Shown piece by piece: positions 1 through 12,021 of a DNA stretch of 64,000 nt (positions are counted from its first letter, which is position 1; each line of letters opens with the position of its first letter). A program made the translations under genes and the position numbers. The stretch is from Lycium barbarum (taxonomy: Eukaryota; Streptophyta; Magnoliopsida; Solanales; Solanaceae): positions 84,644,543-84,708,542 of the forward strand of contig NC_083346.1 in assembly GCF_019175385.1 (NCBI RefSeq). The letters are read 5' to 3'. Below the pieces are notes generated by a model. The model worked only from the letters and a program-made list of their open reading frames with translations, was not told where the DNA came from and made no database searches.

Positions 1-971
1 TTCAATTCATCCATAATCATGGTGATAGTATACTAGTGCGTTTTCTTTCATATAATACCTATCCCGTGTTCTCAATATCATTTATAACATACTTATAATC
101 ACAAGATATTAATATTCACAATTCATTCCAACCACTATTCAAAATCTCATTATTCTCTTGTTTATGACCCATTTCCTATATCCTTCTACAATCCAAGTGT
201 TTCAACTTTCAAATACCTTAAACAACATGTAAATACCATAAAACATACCTTGGATGGTGTGGGAATGAACCTTGAATGCAAACACTTCACTTGAGAAAAA
301 CCCTAGTTTCACCTTCACTTGGATTCCTTGATGAACTTTAATGAATTTCTTACACTTGATTTCCTTGGTTTGATTTAATTGATCACAAATACCCCTTGAA
401 TTCTTGTTGGAGAAGTGTAGAGAGATGTTTTAGAGAGAAGGGGTGTGAAGGAAAATGAAATGAAATGAAATGAACTTGGATCCCTTTTTTAATACACAAA
501 ATCTGTCCCGTCCCATTTATACGGACACACATACGGTCCGTATATTTGACCGTATAATGGTTCCAGTGGATTATCTTCTCTGGACAAGTTATACGACCAG
601 ATCTACGGTCCGTATAATGGACCGTATAATTCACAGTTTTCCGAAAATCATTTTCGTCGACTCGTTTGATCTCCAATCCTTATGGAACCTTCTTGACACT
701 TGTCTATCACTTCATTAACAATCTAGGGGTCGTTATCACTCTTCTCCAAAGCATCAATAATTCATCGTTAACTCGTTACTCGTAAATCCTTTCTGATACA
801 TCTCGTATGTCTTGCCTCCTCTTGGCAACTTTCTTCTCTTACTTCGAATGTCTTTAAAATCTCATTTAGAATCACCGAATGTTATTTCTTACTCATCAAG
901 CCATCGCATATGTCGTACCCTTCGTCAGTCTATTCACTGTGCATGAACGGACAATTTTCCGAGGTGTAACA
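1..971 (-). repeat. Partial 3' LTR of E1
   Basis: On the minus strand it begins TGTTACACCTC at 971. Only its U3 and early leader are in view. ACGGTCCGT palindromes lie at 533-541 and 605-613, with an AT-rich TATA-like stretch and a purine-rich leader to their left. Near-identical to 6521-7508. Confidence 0.85.
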
Positions 972-1006
972 TTCTTCCCCCCTTGGGAACATTCGTCCTT
1001 GAATGT
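972..1006 (-). other. Polypurine tract and pre-PPT hairpin of E1
   Basis: On the minus strand AAGGGGGGAAGAA (984-972) directly precedes the 3' LTR, as expected for the plus-strand primer. Just upstream, ACATTC (989-994 on plus) pairs with GAATGT (1001-1006) around a 6-nt loop. The same hairpin precedes the tracts of H, B and C. Confidence 0.8.
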
Positions 1007-4000
1007 TAAGCTATCCGGGAGTCTACGAAAGTTTCGCCATATGTTTTCCTTCAACTGACCCGGAGTACCATGACCACATTATTCTTTCTTACCTCTTACT
1101 CCTCTTTTTGATTACCCACTTGGTTTCATTGGCGACGCATAAACATTTGTAAGTCGGTATAATCGTTCTTGCGTGATTCGAGTACATACACATCTATATA
1201 TATACATGTATTCATATCCGTATCCGTATCCATAATCGTACTCATTTACATATCGTATCCATAGTCTTATTCATATGCATATCATTTACATAGCATGCCC
1301 GACCACATAGGTTCGGTGTTTCGCGTGCCCGACCATGGATAGGGTCGGTGATCATATATACCTAAACTCTCTTGTCTATCTGTAGTAACTTATCTCGTCA
1401 TGCTCTCTTTCTTCCTTTATTTTTTCCTTGATTATCTTATCTTATGTTCTACTATAGAAACTTTAAGTCTCTTTCTTCATTGTCACTTATAAATAGCAAT
1501 ATCATTAATAACGACTCTACCGTTAGTGCCTTTACCTCCATTCTAGTATCACATCGCCACCCTTGGAAATACCACTTGAGTTATTTGCTCTGAATGTCAC
1601 GTGGTTCAAGGTCTTCATGAATGATTTCCCGTACAGTCTCAGGTGTTTGCTCAATTCGTGTTCGTTTATTTACTAGTCATTAGACTCATTTCTGCATAAC
1701 TCTCACTCTTTCTTCTAGAGTCACGTCTGTCACATCTTAGAGTCCATCATTTCAATCTCCATACTCGTATGCCTCACCTTCAAATCTTGAATTCATATAT
1801 CCCTTACTATAATACATCTCACTTATGTTGTTTCCCATAATTTATAACTACAATAATTCATGTGTGAAGTCTTAACATACTCACCTTGCAGTCCGGTAAC
1901 CAAATAATACAACCGATATAGCAATCCGAACAAGGATGTATTTTACTTAGCTCATCTGGTCAATGCCTAAATCCGCTCCAATTAACAACTTTTGTTCCAT
2001 AGGGATGCTCACAATAGTAGTAGGTCTAGTTATCCATACCATCCATATATGTCACTTGCCCTCTTCTTCGGGGCTCAAAGTTTACTTGTAACGTCACCTT
2101 TGTTTTTCAGGACCCAAGCCTCATGCGCAACTAATATTCCTTATGCCTCATACTCTTTTACTCTTGTTTTGCACTCAACATTGGTTTCAAATCCAATCAT
2201 AATCATATTGCGTTTGTCGTTGGTGATAGCTTTATTCTATCGTATTATCGTCGTACGGTAAACTCATAATTCATGATCACCCTTTTTCTTTGCAACTTGT
2301 TACTTCATATACTTTACCCGTTCTAACTTGGTATGAGATATTCGGGGGAGATGCATCTTCCTTTAATCATAACACAACTACTTCTTGACCGCGCGTACTT
2401 CGTATATTTCCTTTTCTCTCTATTCTCATTCTTATTCCTTTACATTCCTTCCTCCTCAATTTATCTTGTTTTCTCCCATTTTATAATCAATCCTTTATTC
2501 TTCGCGCGAGGAACCTTACTCTCAACTTAGTACCGCTTTGTCCTTTAGAATATACTACATTTGTACAATCCATCCTTTGCTTCCAAAACTTATTCTGTTC
2601 ATTCTGATCATCCCCCTCTCATCCGTATTGTGTTGATCCTTTTCCTAACAATCGTCCTATTTCGTTATTCATCTTTCTGTAGTCTTGGTCTTTTACATCC
2701 ACCTAAAGATACCACTTATACCCTTGATCATACAAATCACAAACTACTACTACTTTACCATATCACATTTCTCTAATTTATTTTTCAAGTTCACTTCCCT
2801 TTTTGTCATTGCTTGCTATCATTTCTGTCATTGAGGAACCTCTATGCTGGACTTTCCTTTAACAAGGTCTTATAAGCTTTCTCATCTACTGCCCCATGGC
2901 TCGCTTGTTGGTTTCATACTTGCGTTCACTCTTTATTCATATAGAACATGTCACTTCTTTAGTCGTTTCCTTGCTATACTTTATATCACAGTTCTTGCCA
3001 CGCTCTCATCATACCTTAATCATAATCAATGCTATAGAGTGATACTTATTTACCTCATTCGCAAGCTTGCTCATAAAATAAAATAAACCTTACGAAGTAC
3101 GTATACTCAACCCGTTACTCCTTCTAATCGGCCCTCTTACACTTTACCATATAAGTTGTTTTACCAATGGATTCACATTCGTCGTACCCCTTCCTTAGTC
3201 AAGTTGTTACTTCATTTTGCTAATAGACTTGTCGTATCTTACTTGTACTTATCCGTCCAAGCAATACTTCAGTATCACACTCTATTGGAGTTACACTTTC
3301 TCTTCTATGTCATGTTTTAGTGCTACCAATCTCCTTAATTTACTCTAGCATTTCTCTTTACCGTATCAATGTCGATCTCATAACTATTGTCACTATCAAT
3401 TCAATAGTATTTAGCTTATCTCTTGTAGTTGGTAACGATATTCTTAACTTAATCTCGTCTTTCCATTACTTTTTCGCACAACATCGTTTCCTGTTAGGAC
3501 ATATTACAAGCTTATATCTTATCTCCTTTAGATTCTAGGATAATTTCGGCAGAGTTTCCTCCATATTTCTTACTATCTCAAAACCTGCACGCAGCAAATA
3601 CCAATAATGCCTCACAGGGCCAATATATATATATATATATATACACACACACGACATATCTCAGCCACAAAGGGCTCCCACTTTCAAGTAAAAACACAAA
3701 GATGTCGAAACTTACCTCATATCTCGTACTTCGAGATGTACCTGATCCAGTAGCGATCTGCCCTATTACCTCTTCCTATTTACTTTCTCTTTCATCCTTC
3801 ACCTTTACATTTCAATCATATCTCAATATTCTTACTTTATTCGACACATATCTTTCGTACCGTCGCTTACCTTTATTCTGATTCATTCAATTTGCTGTGT
3901 TCTCAACTTATAGCTGGACTTGTCATCAAGAGGCACATTTAATCAATTTCTCTATCATATGAACACTGACTTACTTTCATGACAATCAATTCATCATCAT

Positions 4001-4205
4001 AGTATTACATATTTCGATAACGTAACCTCAACGAAGGGGCTTACCTCCGTAGCTTTCAATGTCATCTATCACTTTCTTCTATCATTAACATTCTTCTGCT
4101 GCAATTAGGGGTTAGTATAAGAATCTCACTTCCGATGGCTTAGCTCTATCGCACGATCTTAGAGATGAAAGAAGAGTAACCCTCCTAAATGCCCTGTAGC
4201 CTCCT
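1007..4205 (-). other. E1 internal region, no recognisable gene
   Basis: AT-rich sequence with many short open frames but no gag, protease, RT, RNase H or integrase motif. Bases 3541-3620 match 56150-56230 in element C and more weakly 60282-60360, the 3' untranslated region of element B. The shared block contains GGAAACTCTGCCGAAATT (minus strand), a relative of the LTR box described in the findings. Bases 3626-3652 are an (AT)n(AC)n microsatellite. Bases 1300-1350 hold two short hairpins of CCGACC...GGTCGG type. The region may be filler that keeps genomic RNA long enough to package; this is inference. Confidence 0.6.
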
Positions 4206-4238
4206 GTTTATAGATGTGACGCGCAACACACTATAAAC
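4206..4238 (-). promoter_or_regulatory. Leader hairpin between primer site and internal region, E1
   Basis: GTTTATAG pairs with CTATAAAC, then TGTG with CACA across a one-base bulge, closing an 8-nt loop (minus strand). Equivalent hairpins sit in the same place in H (25203-25236), C (57293-57326) and A (38501-38531). The position matches that of retroviral packaging signals; function is inferred. Confidence 0.6.
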
Positions 4239-4284
4239 AAGACTCTACTAGACATGGCTCATAGACACTTCCTAGGACTGAACT

Positions 4285-4296
4285 GCTCTGATACCA
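4285..4296 (-). other. Primer-binding site of E1
   Basis: Minus strand TGGTATCAGAGC, complementary to the 3' end of plant initiator tRNA-Met. It starts four bases inside the 5' LTR end. Confidence 0.9.
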
Positions 4297-4300
4297 CTTT

Positions 4301-7300
4301 TGTCACGACCCGACTGGGGGCCATGATGGGTACCCGGGGCTATCCACCGAGCACTGGTCATTCTGCTACTTATCATACTCGTTAAACGTTCATTCATCAA
4401 ATTCATACTCAAATCATAGGAAAATCATTTTTCATTTGAAACATAATTACCTTTATATACGTAAGCCCTTTGGCTATCCAATAACACACACATACATATA
4501 TACATATATGCGCTTATCAAAATCGTGAGACCATACTACCCACACATACGCATCAATAAGCCTCTACTAGAGTACTAGACGTATGGACGGGACAGGACCC
4601 CGCCGTGCCCCAAACATATATGTACATAAAACAGTAAATCACTAGCACCTCCGGAATAATGGAGTGCTTTCAAAACTCTGCTTATCGGCTTCTACAAATC
4701 TGGATCGCCTCCCTGTCTACCTGTGGGCATGAACACAGTTTCCAAAGAAAACGGACATCAGTACGAATATTGTACTGAGTATGTAAGGCATGAATGAAAT
4801 AAACATAATAGAGAATCATAAGACATAACCTGCGTAACTTTTAAGGGAGGATACCTTTCGTTCCTATATCATATATTATCACGGTACATGTATCATCATA
4901 GCTCATACATCGTCGTATTATACATATATATATCATAACACCGCATCTGTTCATACATATTAAACGTTATCCATATACGGCCACGTAATGGCTTGACAAT
5001 ATCACATACATATCCTCCGGGCTTTTCCTACATATATCATAGTCATGCGTATATCCTGTACATATTCATATCATATACGTATTCATATCATATATCATAT
5101 ACATCATATACATATTCACATCATATACATACCTGGCCAACCATAGCTTTAGGGTTACACATACTTGGCCAACCAAGGCTTCAGGGTTATACATACCTGG
5201 CCCTACCAAGGCTTCAGGGTTACATCTACCCAACTGCAGTGGTGCGCGCGCGTTACATAAATATATACAGATTCTACCCGGCCTTATAAGCTCGAGGTTT
5301 CATAATAGCCATACATAGGCACATATATACATATATACATAAAAGCCCATAATTATCTTTAGTGTCATCACTATTATCATCGTCATCATTATCATCATCA
5401 CTATCAACATCGTCATTATTACCATCACATATGTCACATAAACTTTTCATAACCTTTCATGGAGCATACATTTGGATTTAACGACAATCTATGAGAATCG
5501 CATCGTATTCGTAGCATGAACTTCGTAATAATGTTGTATAATAAACTTTATAATCTCTAACTCAGGCTCCTCATTACTATCATCTTATCTATGGCATATC
5601 TCTTTCCTTAATCTCATACGGAACCTCTTATGAACATAGAGTCGTAACTTTTTGGAACATTGGTCATAGGACACGTATTAGAGCTTGTAGACAACCTATA
5701 ACAATGTCGGGGTGACATAAGGTCGAGAGCCCCCAATTCCCTTATGGAGCATTCATAAGCATTATGCCTCACCTTAAAGGAATTAGCACATAAGGTGAGT
5801 GTAGTCAATGAACAACATCAATGGATCTTAATATGGATCATTAGCCTTGTAGAACCATAACATTATAGGCCTTAGAATCCTTAGACTTAGACTCATCATC
5901 ATCTTTACCGTATTCGTAACATACCTCTTATCTTATCCCATATGGCTATTCATAAACATAGGCTCTTAGTTTTCCGGAAGGTAGGAGAGTCATGGAGAAG
6001 TAAGGGAAATACTATCATATGAATCATATAAGGATCATTAGCTTCATAGGAATATCATATCATGAGCTTTATGACTTCTAGACTTAGATTCATCATCGGT
6101 ATCGTCATATTCGTAACGTATCTCTTTTCTTTGTCTCACATGAAGTTCTTTATACTCGTAGATTCATAGTTCCCATTTTGTAGGAAAATCATAGGGAGAT
6201 AGGAGGATTCATACCATATGATTCATGCCTTAGAATTAAAGGACTAGCCTTACATACCTTTTTCGTTTAACAATTTCCATCGCTTGGTTGTTCTTCTTCA
6301 ATGTTCACGTTTCTACCCCTAAGAGAATTCGCATTCACCTTGGCTAATCGATTACATAAACATGCTTACTAAAGCTAGAGAAAATTGGGAAGCATTTCCT
6401 TTGTTTATACAACCTTTCCCATATTGTATATCAACTCCCAAACATTCATAATAATGTTCACATTATCATAACCAACAATCTTCATTCATCTACATTACCC
6501 TCGTTCACAATTCCACTTCAATTCATCCATATTCATGGTCATAGTATACTAGTGTGTTTTCTTGCATATAATACTTATCCCATGTTCTCAATATCATTTA
6601 TAACATACTTATAATCACAACATATTAATATTCACAACTCATTCCAACCACTACTCAAAATCTCATTATTCTCTTGTTTATGACCCATTTCCTATATCCT
6701 TCTACAATCCAAGTGTTTCAACTTTCAAATACCTTAAACAACATGTAAATACCATAAAACCTACCTTAGATAGTGTGGGAATGAACCTTGAGTGCAAACA
6801 CTTCACTTGAGCAAAACCCTAGTTTCACCTTCACTTGGATTCCTTGTCTTGGATGAACTTTAATGAATTTCTTACACTTGATTTCCTTGGTTTGATGTAA
6901 TTGATCACAAATACCCCTTGAATTCTTGTTGGAGAAGTGTATAGAGATGTTTTAGAGAGAAGGTGTGTGAAGGGAAATGAAATGAAATGAACTTGGATCC
7001 CTTTATTAATACACAAAATCTGTCCCGTCCCATTTATACGGACACACATATGGCCCGTACAATTTATACGGTCCGTATGTATGACCGTATAATGGTTCCA
7101 GTGGAGTCTCTTCTCTGGACAAGTTACACGGCCAGATCTACGGTCCGCATAATGGACCGTACAATTCACAGTTTTTCAAAAATCATTTTCGTCGACTCGT
7201 TTGATCTCCAATCCTTATGGAACCTTCTTGACACTTGTCTATCACTTCATTAACAATCTAGGGGTTGTTATAACTCTTCTCCAAAGCATCATTAAGTCAT

Positions 7301-7508
7301 CGTTAACTCGTTACTCGTAAATCCTTTCTGATACATCTCGTATATCTTGCCTACTCTTGGCAACTTTCTTCTCTTACTTCGAATGTCTTTGAAATCTCAT
7401 TTAGAATCATCGAATGTTATTTCTTATTCATCAAAACATCGCATACGTCGTACCCTTCGTCAGTCTAATCACTATGCATGAACGAAAAAATTTTCAAGGT
7501 GTAACACT
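4301..7508 (-). repeat. 5' LTR of E1 (3208 bp)
   Basis: Ends are TGTTACACC... (7508) and ...GGGTCGTGACA (4301), minus strand. Landmarks in LTR order: ACGGTCCGT-type palindromes at 7140-7148 and 7068-7076; TATA-like TATTAATAAA near 7000-7010; a GGTAGG donor-like site near 6765; the GCTGCC box at 6379-6402; donor AAG/GTATGTAAGGC with the intron starting at 6257; a CTCACCTT/AAGGTGAG hairpin near 5765-5800; a roughly 33-bp repeat with 'ggccaaccaaggcttcagggtt' units, degenerate, at 5130-5220; and the triple-hairpin cassette at 4731-4777. Open frames inside it are not conserved as proteins and are ignored. Confidence 0.85.
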
Positions 7509-9935
7509 ACCGAGCACCACTCATTCTACTAGTCATCATATTTATCCTGCATGTATTTACTACTCTCGCACTTCTAGTCATAGAGGAAAACCATTTTCAC
7601 TTTCAAGCATAGCCACATTCATATAGATAAGCCCTTCGGCTATCAAAATAATATATATGTACATATACAATGAGAAAATCATGAGACCATACTACCCACA
7701 CATACGTATCTATGAGCCTCTACTAGAGTACTAGACATAAGGACGGGAGAGGACCCCGTCGTGCCCAAATATGTACACAAAGCAATATATCCAAAATAGC
7801 ACCTCTGGAAATAATGGTGTGCCCCTGTAAGTCCGATGATCAGCTCCTATGAATCTGGGTCACCTCCCAGTCTATCGGTGGGCATGAACACAGCGTCCAG
7901 AAAGAAAAGGACGTTAGTACGAACATTGTACTGAGTATGTAAAGCATGAACAATAATAATATATCAATGAAGCAAAGACACATCAAGTGAGGAACAACCT
8001 GTAATTGACTGTCACTTAAGATTGAAATAATGCATGCTAACTTACTTCATAAACATCATCATATCATGTATGCATATATATAAGCTGCCCGACCATATAG
8101 GTAGGTGTTATCATCATTAGCCCGCGGCCAGGCCTCCCGCGTCCGGGGTAAACGCCCCATGCTGCCTACTAGTGGTGTCTGCCTATGCCATCTGGACATG
8201 GTGTATACACTGCCCGCCTTAGCGGTGTCCGCCCGGCCATATAGGTGCGGCGTACTATCATCATCATGTACTCATCATAATGCATGCATAAGAACATAAG
8301 GACAATTATACTTCATCGGGGTGACATAAGGTCGAGAACCTCATATTTCCATTATGGCATAGTCATGAGCATTCTGCCTCACCTTGAAGGAACTAACATG
8401 GTAAGGTGAGTGTGACAACAATAAACCACATTAAAGGGGCACATCAGGATCATTAGCTTTATAGAAATATTATATCATGAACTTTAGGATCTTTAAACTT
8501 AGGCTCATCATCATCATTATCGTACTAATATCATATCTCTTATCTTTATCTTATGAGAAGCTCTTTATGAATATAGACTCATAATTTCCGGGATGCAAGA
8601 AGGTTATGGAGGATAAAGATAGTCATGTCATAAAATTCATGCCTTAGAAAAGAAGGGACTAGCCTTACATACCTTTTCGTTTAGCTACTCTATCACTTGA
8701 ACGTTCCCCTCCAATATTCACGTTTCTACCTTCAAGAGAGTTTGTACTAATATTAGATAATCGACAACATGAGCATGCTTAAACTAAAGCTAGAGAAAAT
8801 TGGGCAGCATCTCCTTTGTTTATACAACTTTCTTCATATCATATATCAACTCCCAATCATCAATAATAATATTCATAATATCATAATCAATAACTTTGTC
8901 AAGTTCGTCATTATCCAATTCCCATAATTTCCTCTCAAGGTCATCCATAAACATGATCATAATACAACATTGCATTCATTCTCCTATAATGTCTCTCCCA
9001 TGTTCTTAATATCATTTATAACATTATTATACTTATAACATCTCAAGAATTATGATTCATGTCAACCACTATTCAAGAATACCATAATTTCACACTTGAG
9101 CTCCGTGTTCCACTTTCTTCCATAATCTAGGTCTTTCAACCATTCAACATGCTAAATAACATGTAATGGCCATGAAACTCAGCTTTGATTGTGTAGGAGC
9201 AAGTTTTGCATGAAAATGCCTCACTTGAAGGAAAACCCTAGCTTCTCTTCCAAAGAATTTCTTGACTTCTAGCAACCTCTAAGAGCTTCCTTCCACTTGA
9301 TTCACTCAAATTTATGATATTGATAATTGATCTCTCTTGGATTCTTGAAAATGAAATGTGTGGAATGTTCTAGAATCTTGGAGAGAAGTGGAGAAGTGTG
9401 GAAAATGAAAATAATAAAGTGGGAACATCATTTTATACTTGAAATTAATTCAGCCCGTCGGGACTTCTACGGACACTTATATGCTCTGTATAACATTATA
9501 CGGTCCGTATAAGTGACCGTACTTCACCATCAGAGAAACAACATTTCTGTTGGGTGTTATACAGACCCTTATCGGACCGTATAAGCGGTCGTATAACCCC
9601 ACCTTTCTGAAATTATTTCCGTCGTTTGTTTGATCTCCAATCCTTATGGAACCTTCTTAGCACTTGTTTAACACTTCATTAACAATCTAAGGGGCGTTAT
9701 AACTCTTCTCTAAGACATCATTAAGTCAACATTAATTCGGTACTTGTAAATCCTTTCCGAAACACCACGTATCCTTTGCCTTTCCTAACGAACTTTCTTC
9801 TCTTGCCTTAATCATCTTTGGAATCTTAATGGGAACCGTTAAGTACTACTCCTTACTTGTGGAAACATCCTATACTTCTTTTCCAGTGTTAATCCATTCA
9901 CTGTGCAATGACATGAGTTTTTCGAAGATGTAACA
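7509..9935 (-). repeat. Related LTR, split by E1 (left about 40 bp outside the window)
   Basis: It resembles the E1 LTR throughout but starts at 'ctaccgagcacc', which corresponds to about base 45 of the E1 LTR's terminal sequence. It ends ...GATGTAACA at 9935. E1 evidently inserted here, leaving the missing end to the left. Landmarks: ACGGTCCGT sites at 9500-9508 and 9572-9580, GCTGCC box 8791-8817, GTATGT donor with intron start at 8672, triple hairpins 7876-7933. Whether it is a solo LTR or one end of a full element cannot be decided here. Confidence 0.75.
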
Positions 9936-10919
9936 ACCACAAATGGAGAAACCAAATACTTTGACTTGGTCCTTATCATCCTTGCCGATATGTACCGAGC
10001 GCTAGGCTAATGCCGAAACCATCATAGATACTTCCAAGGGTGCAACCTAATGTTACAATGGTAGATCATTAAGCATCTGAACAAATCTGAGGGTCCCCAA
10101 TACTTAAGCAATCATAAAAGAAAAGACGACCTCCAAGCTCACTGTCTAAATTTTGGGAACCAAACCAAACAAGGCTGGGCCTTCATATTTTTAAGACTTA
10201 GAGAAGACAACATACAATGGATGTTCCCTGACTTCATATCCGAGCGAGTCAAGATTAGAGGTAGAAAGTGCCCGTTCCTACCACTTATGGGAATTTGAGG
10301 GATCCACCCTTATGCACCTGCTAGGGTCTATAGGAAATTTGGTAGAACCTAATTGATACCCTAAGTAGGGAATATGGGGGAATACGTGATTGATTACGAG
10401 AAGGATAGGATCCGAAATACTAGGTATATTATCCGAGAGTGGAACGGTCGCATAACTTGGAGTCCCGAGACTTTGGCTCATGATAGGTTTCACCCTGGGT
10501 ATGATGAAGACTATAAGGATTGGTTGAGGGTACATTAGCAAGACACCCTCACTCTCAGACCCAACATTTATCACTGTGTCCAAGACAAGTCTTTTGAAGA
10601 CAAGATTAAAGCATTCCTGACTCAAAGGCGAGCTCATGATAGGAATGCCAAATATTTGGAGAAGATTGAACATGATCAAGCCATCATAGCTAGCTTGACA
10701 CATGAGTTAGAGTTCACAAATAAGTGCTTGGAGGATCTCGATGATCGCATAAAGAAAGTGATGGATGAGACTACACCTGTGACATTCATAGAGAGAGGTT
10801 TCATGATGGAGTCATTGTTGACATCGACTCATCTCCAGATTCAGACCGCCCTTCAAAGGGCCAAGATTGCTCGGATTGACAGAGCCTCGTCATCTGCCAA
10901 TGGAGGCCATTTCTGTTGA
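9936..10919 (+). pseudogene. Remnant of a DUF7745-like retrotransposon-associated ORF
   Basis: Plus-strand translation gives DLVLIILADMYRAL near the start, then IHPYAPARVYRKFGRT at about 10303-10350, then DYEKDRIRNTRYIIREWNG and a C-terminal coiled-coil-like segment starting near 10656 and stopping at 10919. The 'PYAPxRVxRxFGR' signature and the charged C-terminal helix resemble plant DUF7745 proteins that ride in Ty3 elements. Several in-frame stops are TAA or TAG where glutamine is expected (after FGRT, after WLRVH), fitting C-to-T decay. A frame change lies near 10370. Function of the family is unknown. Family assignment is from memory and moderately sure. Confidence 0.55.
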
Positions 10920-12021
10920 TTTTACTTTATTATTTATAGCCCCTTATCGGCTTTATCATATTTTGTAACCCCTTCTGGGAAATATTATTATTAATAAAAC
11001 TATTATTTTTGGGGGCAATGGTTCAATTTGACAAATGGCACAATTATGTTTCAAAACGATTAGGAGGCCTTGGTTAAAAAGGGTCTTAAGAACCCACGTA
11101 GCATAATTTATTGCAATTATATGACTATGTGATTATATGACTACGTGCTTATGTGCTTTCATGGGTAGAAGGTGATAGAACTCTGTTCGTGATCCCAGCC
11201 GTGGAATCACTTAAGACTCGTACAAGCAGAGTGAAGTTCTAGATAAATATAAGATAATAAGCATGAAGCTTGCTTTTCAAATCGACGTCGCGCCAAGCCT
11301 ACATGTGAAGAGTCATCGGGCTATTGGCAGAGTAAAGGAAGGCGTCTTGTCTTGGCCTAGCATAATTTATTGCAATTATATGACTATGTGATTATATGAT
11401 TACATGCTTATGTGCTTTCATGTTTTCCATCTAAAATGATTGATGGATTCTACATTCCGGCCACTACCCCAAAGAAAAACACAAAAGAATACCCAAGTTT
11501 CCAAAGAGGCTTCACCTCCTAAATATGCCAAAGGATTAACTATTTGTAGCTCTAAAAAAGGTTGACTTGCTACCATGGACTCCTGATACAAGCTATGCAT
11601 CCACCAAACACAATATGAAGAGACCTGGTCGAGTACCAGTTCCCTTATGCAGTGCAGTAAGTAAAAAAGGCATGATTTTACCGTGGAAAACGCCTTGCTC
11701 AGGGGATTAAAAATCATGACCTACACCAGTAGGATTTCAATTCCACTACACGAGCAACTTCAAGTTACAACTCTATCGTAAGCTTGGAATCAACTCTCAT
11801 AATTCATCACCCTTACAATAACGCTTATGCAACCTAGGAATTAACTCCCATAGTCCCTCAATCTTTGCAATACTCCGATTGCAAGCACCTTCACTTGACT
11901 AACTCTAGCCAAGGAAACTAATACACTTAAACTCACTCTAGCCCAGTGCAGCACTCAAAGGCACCCTTTGAGATTTTACCGTGACTAACTATAGCCACAC
12001 ACTAATACAACTAAGCTAACT
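10920..12021. other. No gene; 3' flank of the DUF7745-like ORF and a 64-bp direct repeat
   Basis: Bases 10920-11010 are AT-rich with AATAAAAC-like polyadenylation signals, as after a transcribed ORF. Bases 11423-12021 are probably the 3' flank of the antisense ORF at 12022-14211. An open frame at 11418-11717 (minus) has no recognisable domain. Confidence 0.4.
11100..11422. repeat. Pair of 64-bp direct repeats flanking 195 bp
   Basis: The segment 'agcataatttattgcaatta...' at 11100-11163 recurs at 11359-11422 with two differences (ctacgtg versus ttacatg). It spans the gap between the sense DUF7745-like ORF and the antisense ORF. Too short for LTRs of a full element; it may be a local duplication. 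Confidence 0.7.

Larger units (their letters stand above)
1..7508 (-). mobile_element. E1: non-autonomous Ty3-type LTR element, left end cut by the window
   Basis: The element reads right to left. Its 5' LTR is 4301-7508, its internal region 972-4300, and only the first part of its 3' LTR (1-971) lies in the window. Bases 1-971 align closely with about 6521-7508, as expected for the two LTRs of one insertion. Primer site, leader hairpin, pre-PPT hairpin and polypurine tract are all in the right places. No gag or pol domain can be read internally, so it must have depended on enzymes supplied in trans. Its right flank starts inside a related LTR, so it is a nested insertion. The matching target-site duplicate lies left of the window. 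Confidence 0.85.

Noticed and set aside
1992..3538. Series of open frames (1992-2261, 2333-2530, 2561-2776, 2844-3086, 3320-3538, plus strand) with hydrophobic translations
   Set aside because: They run antisense to element E1 in T-rich sequence, which gives Phe/Leu/Ser-rich translations by composition. No domain or conserved start.
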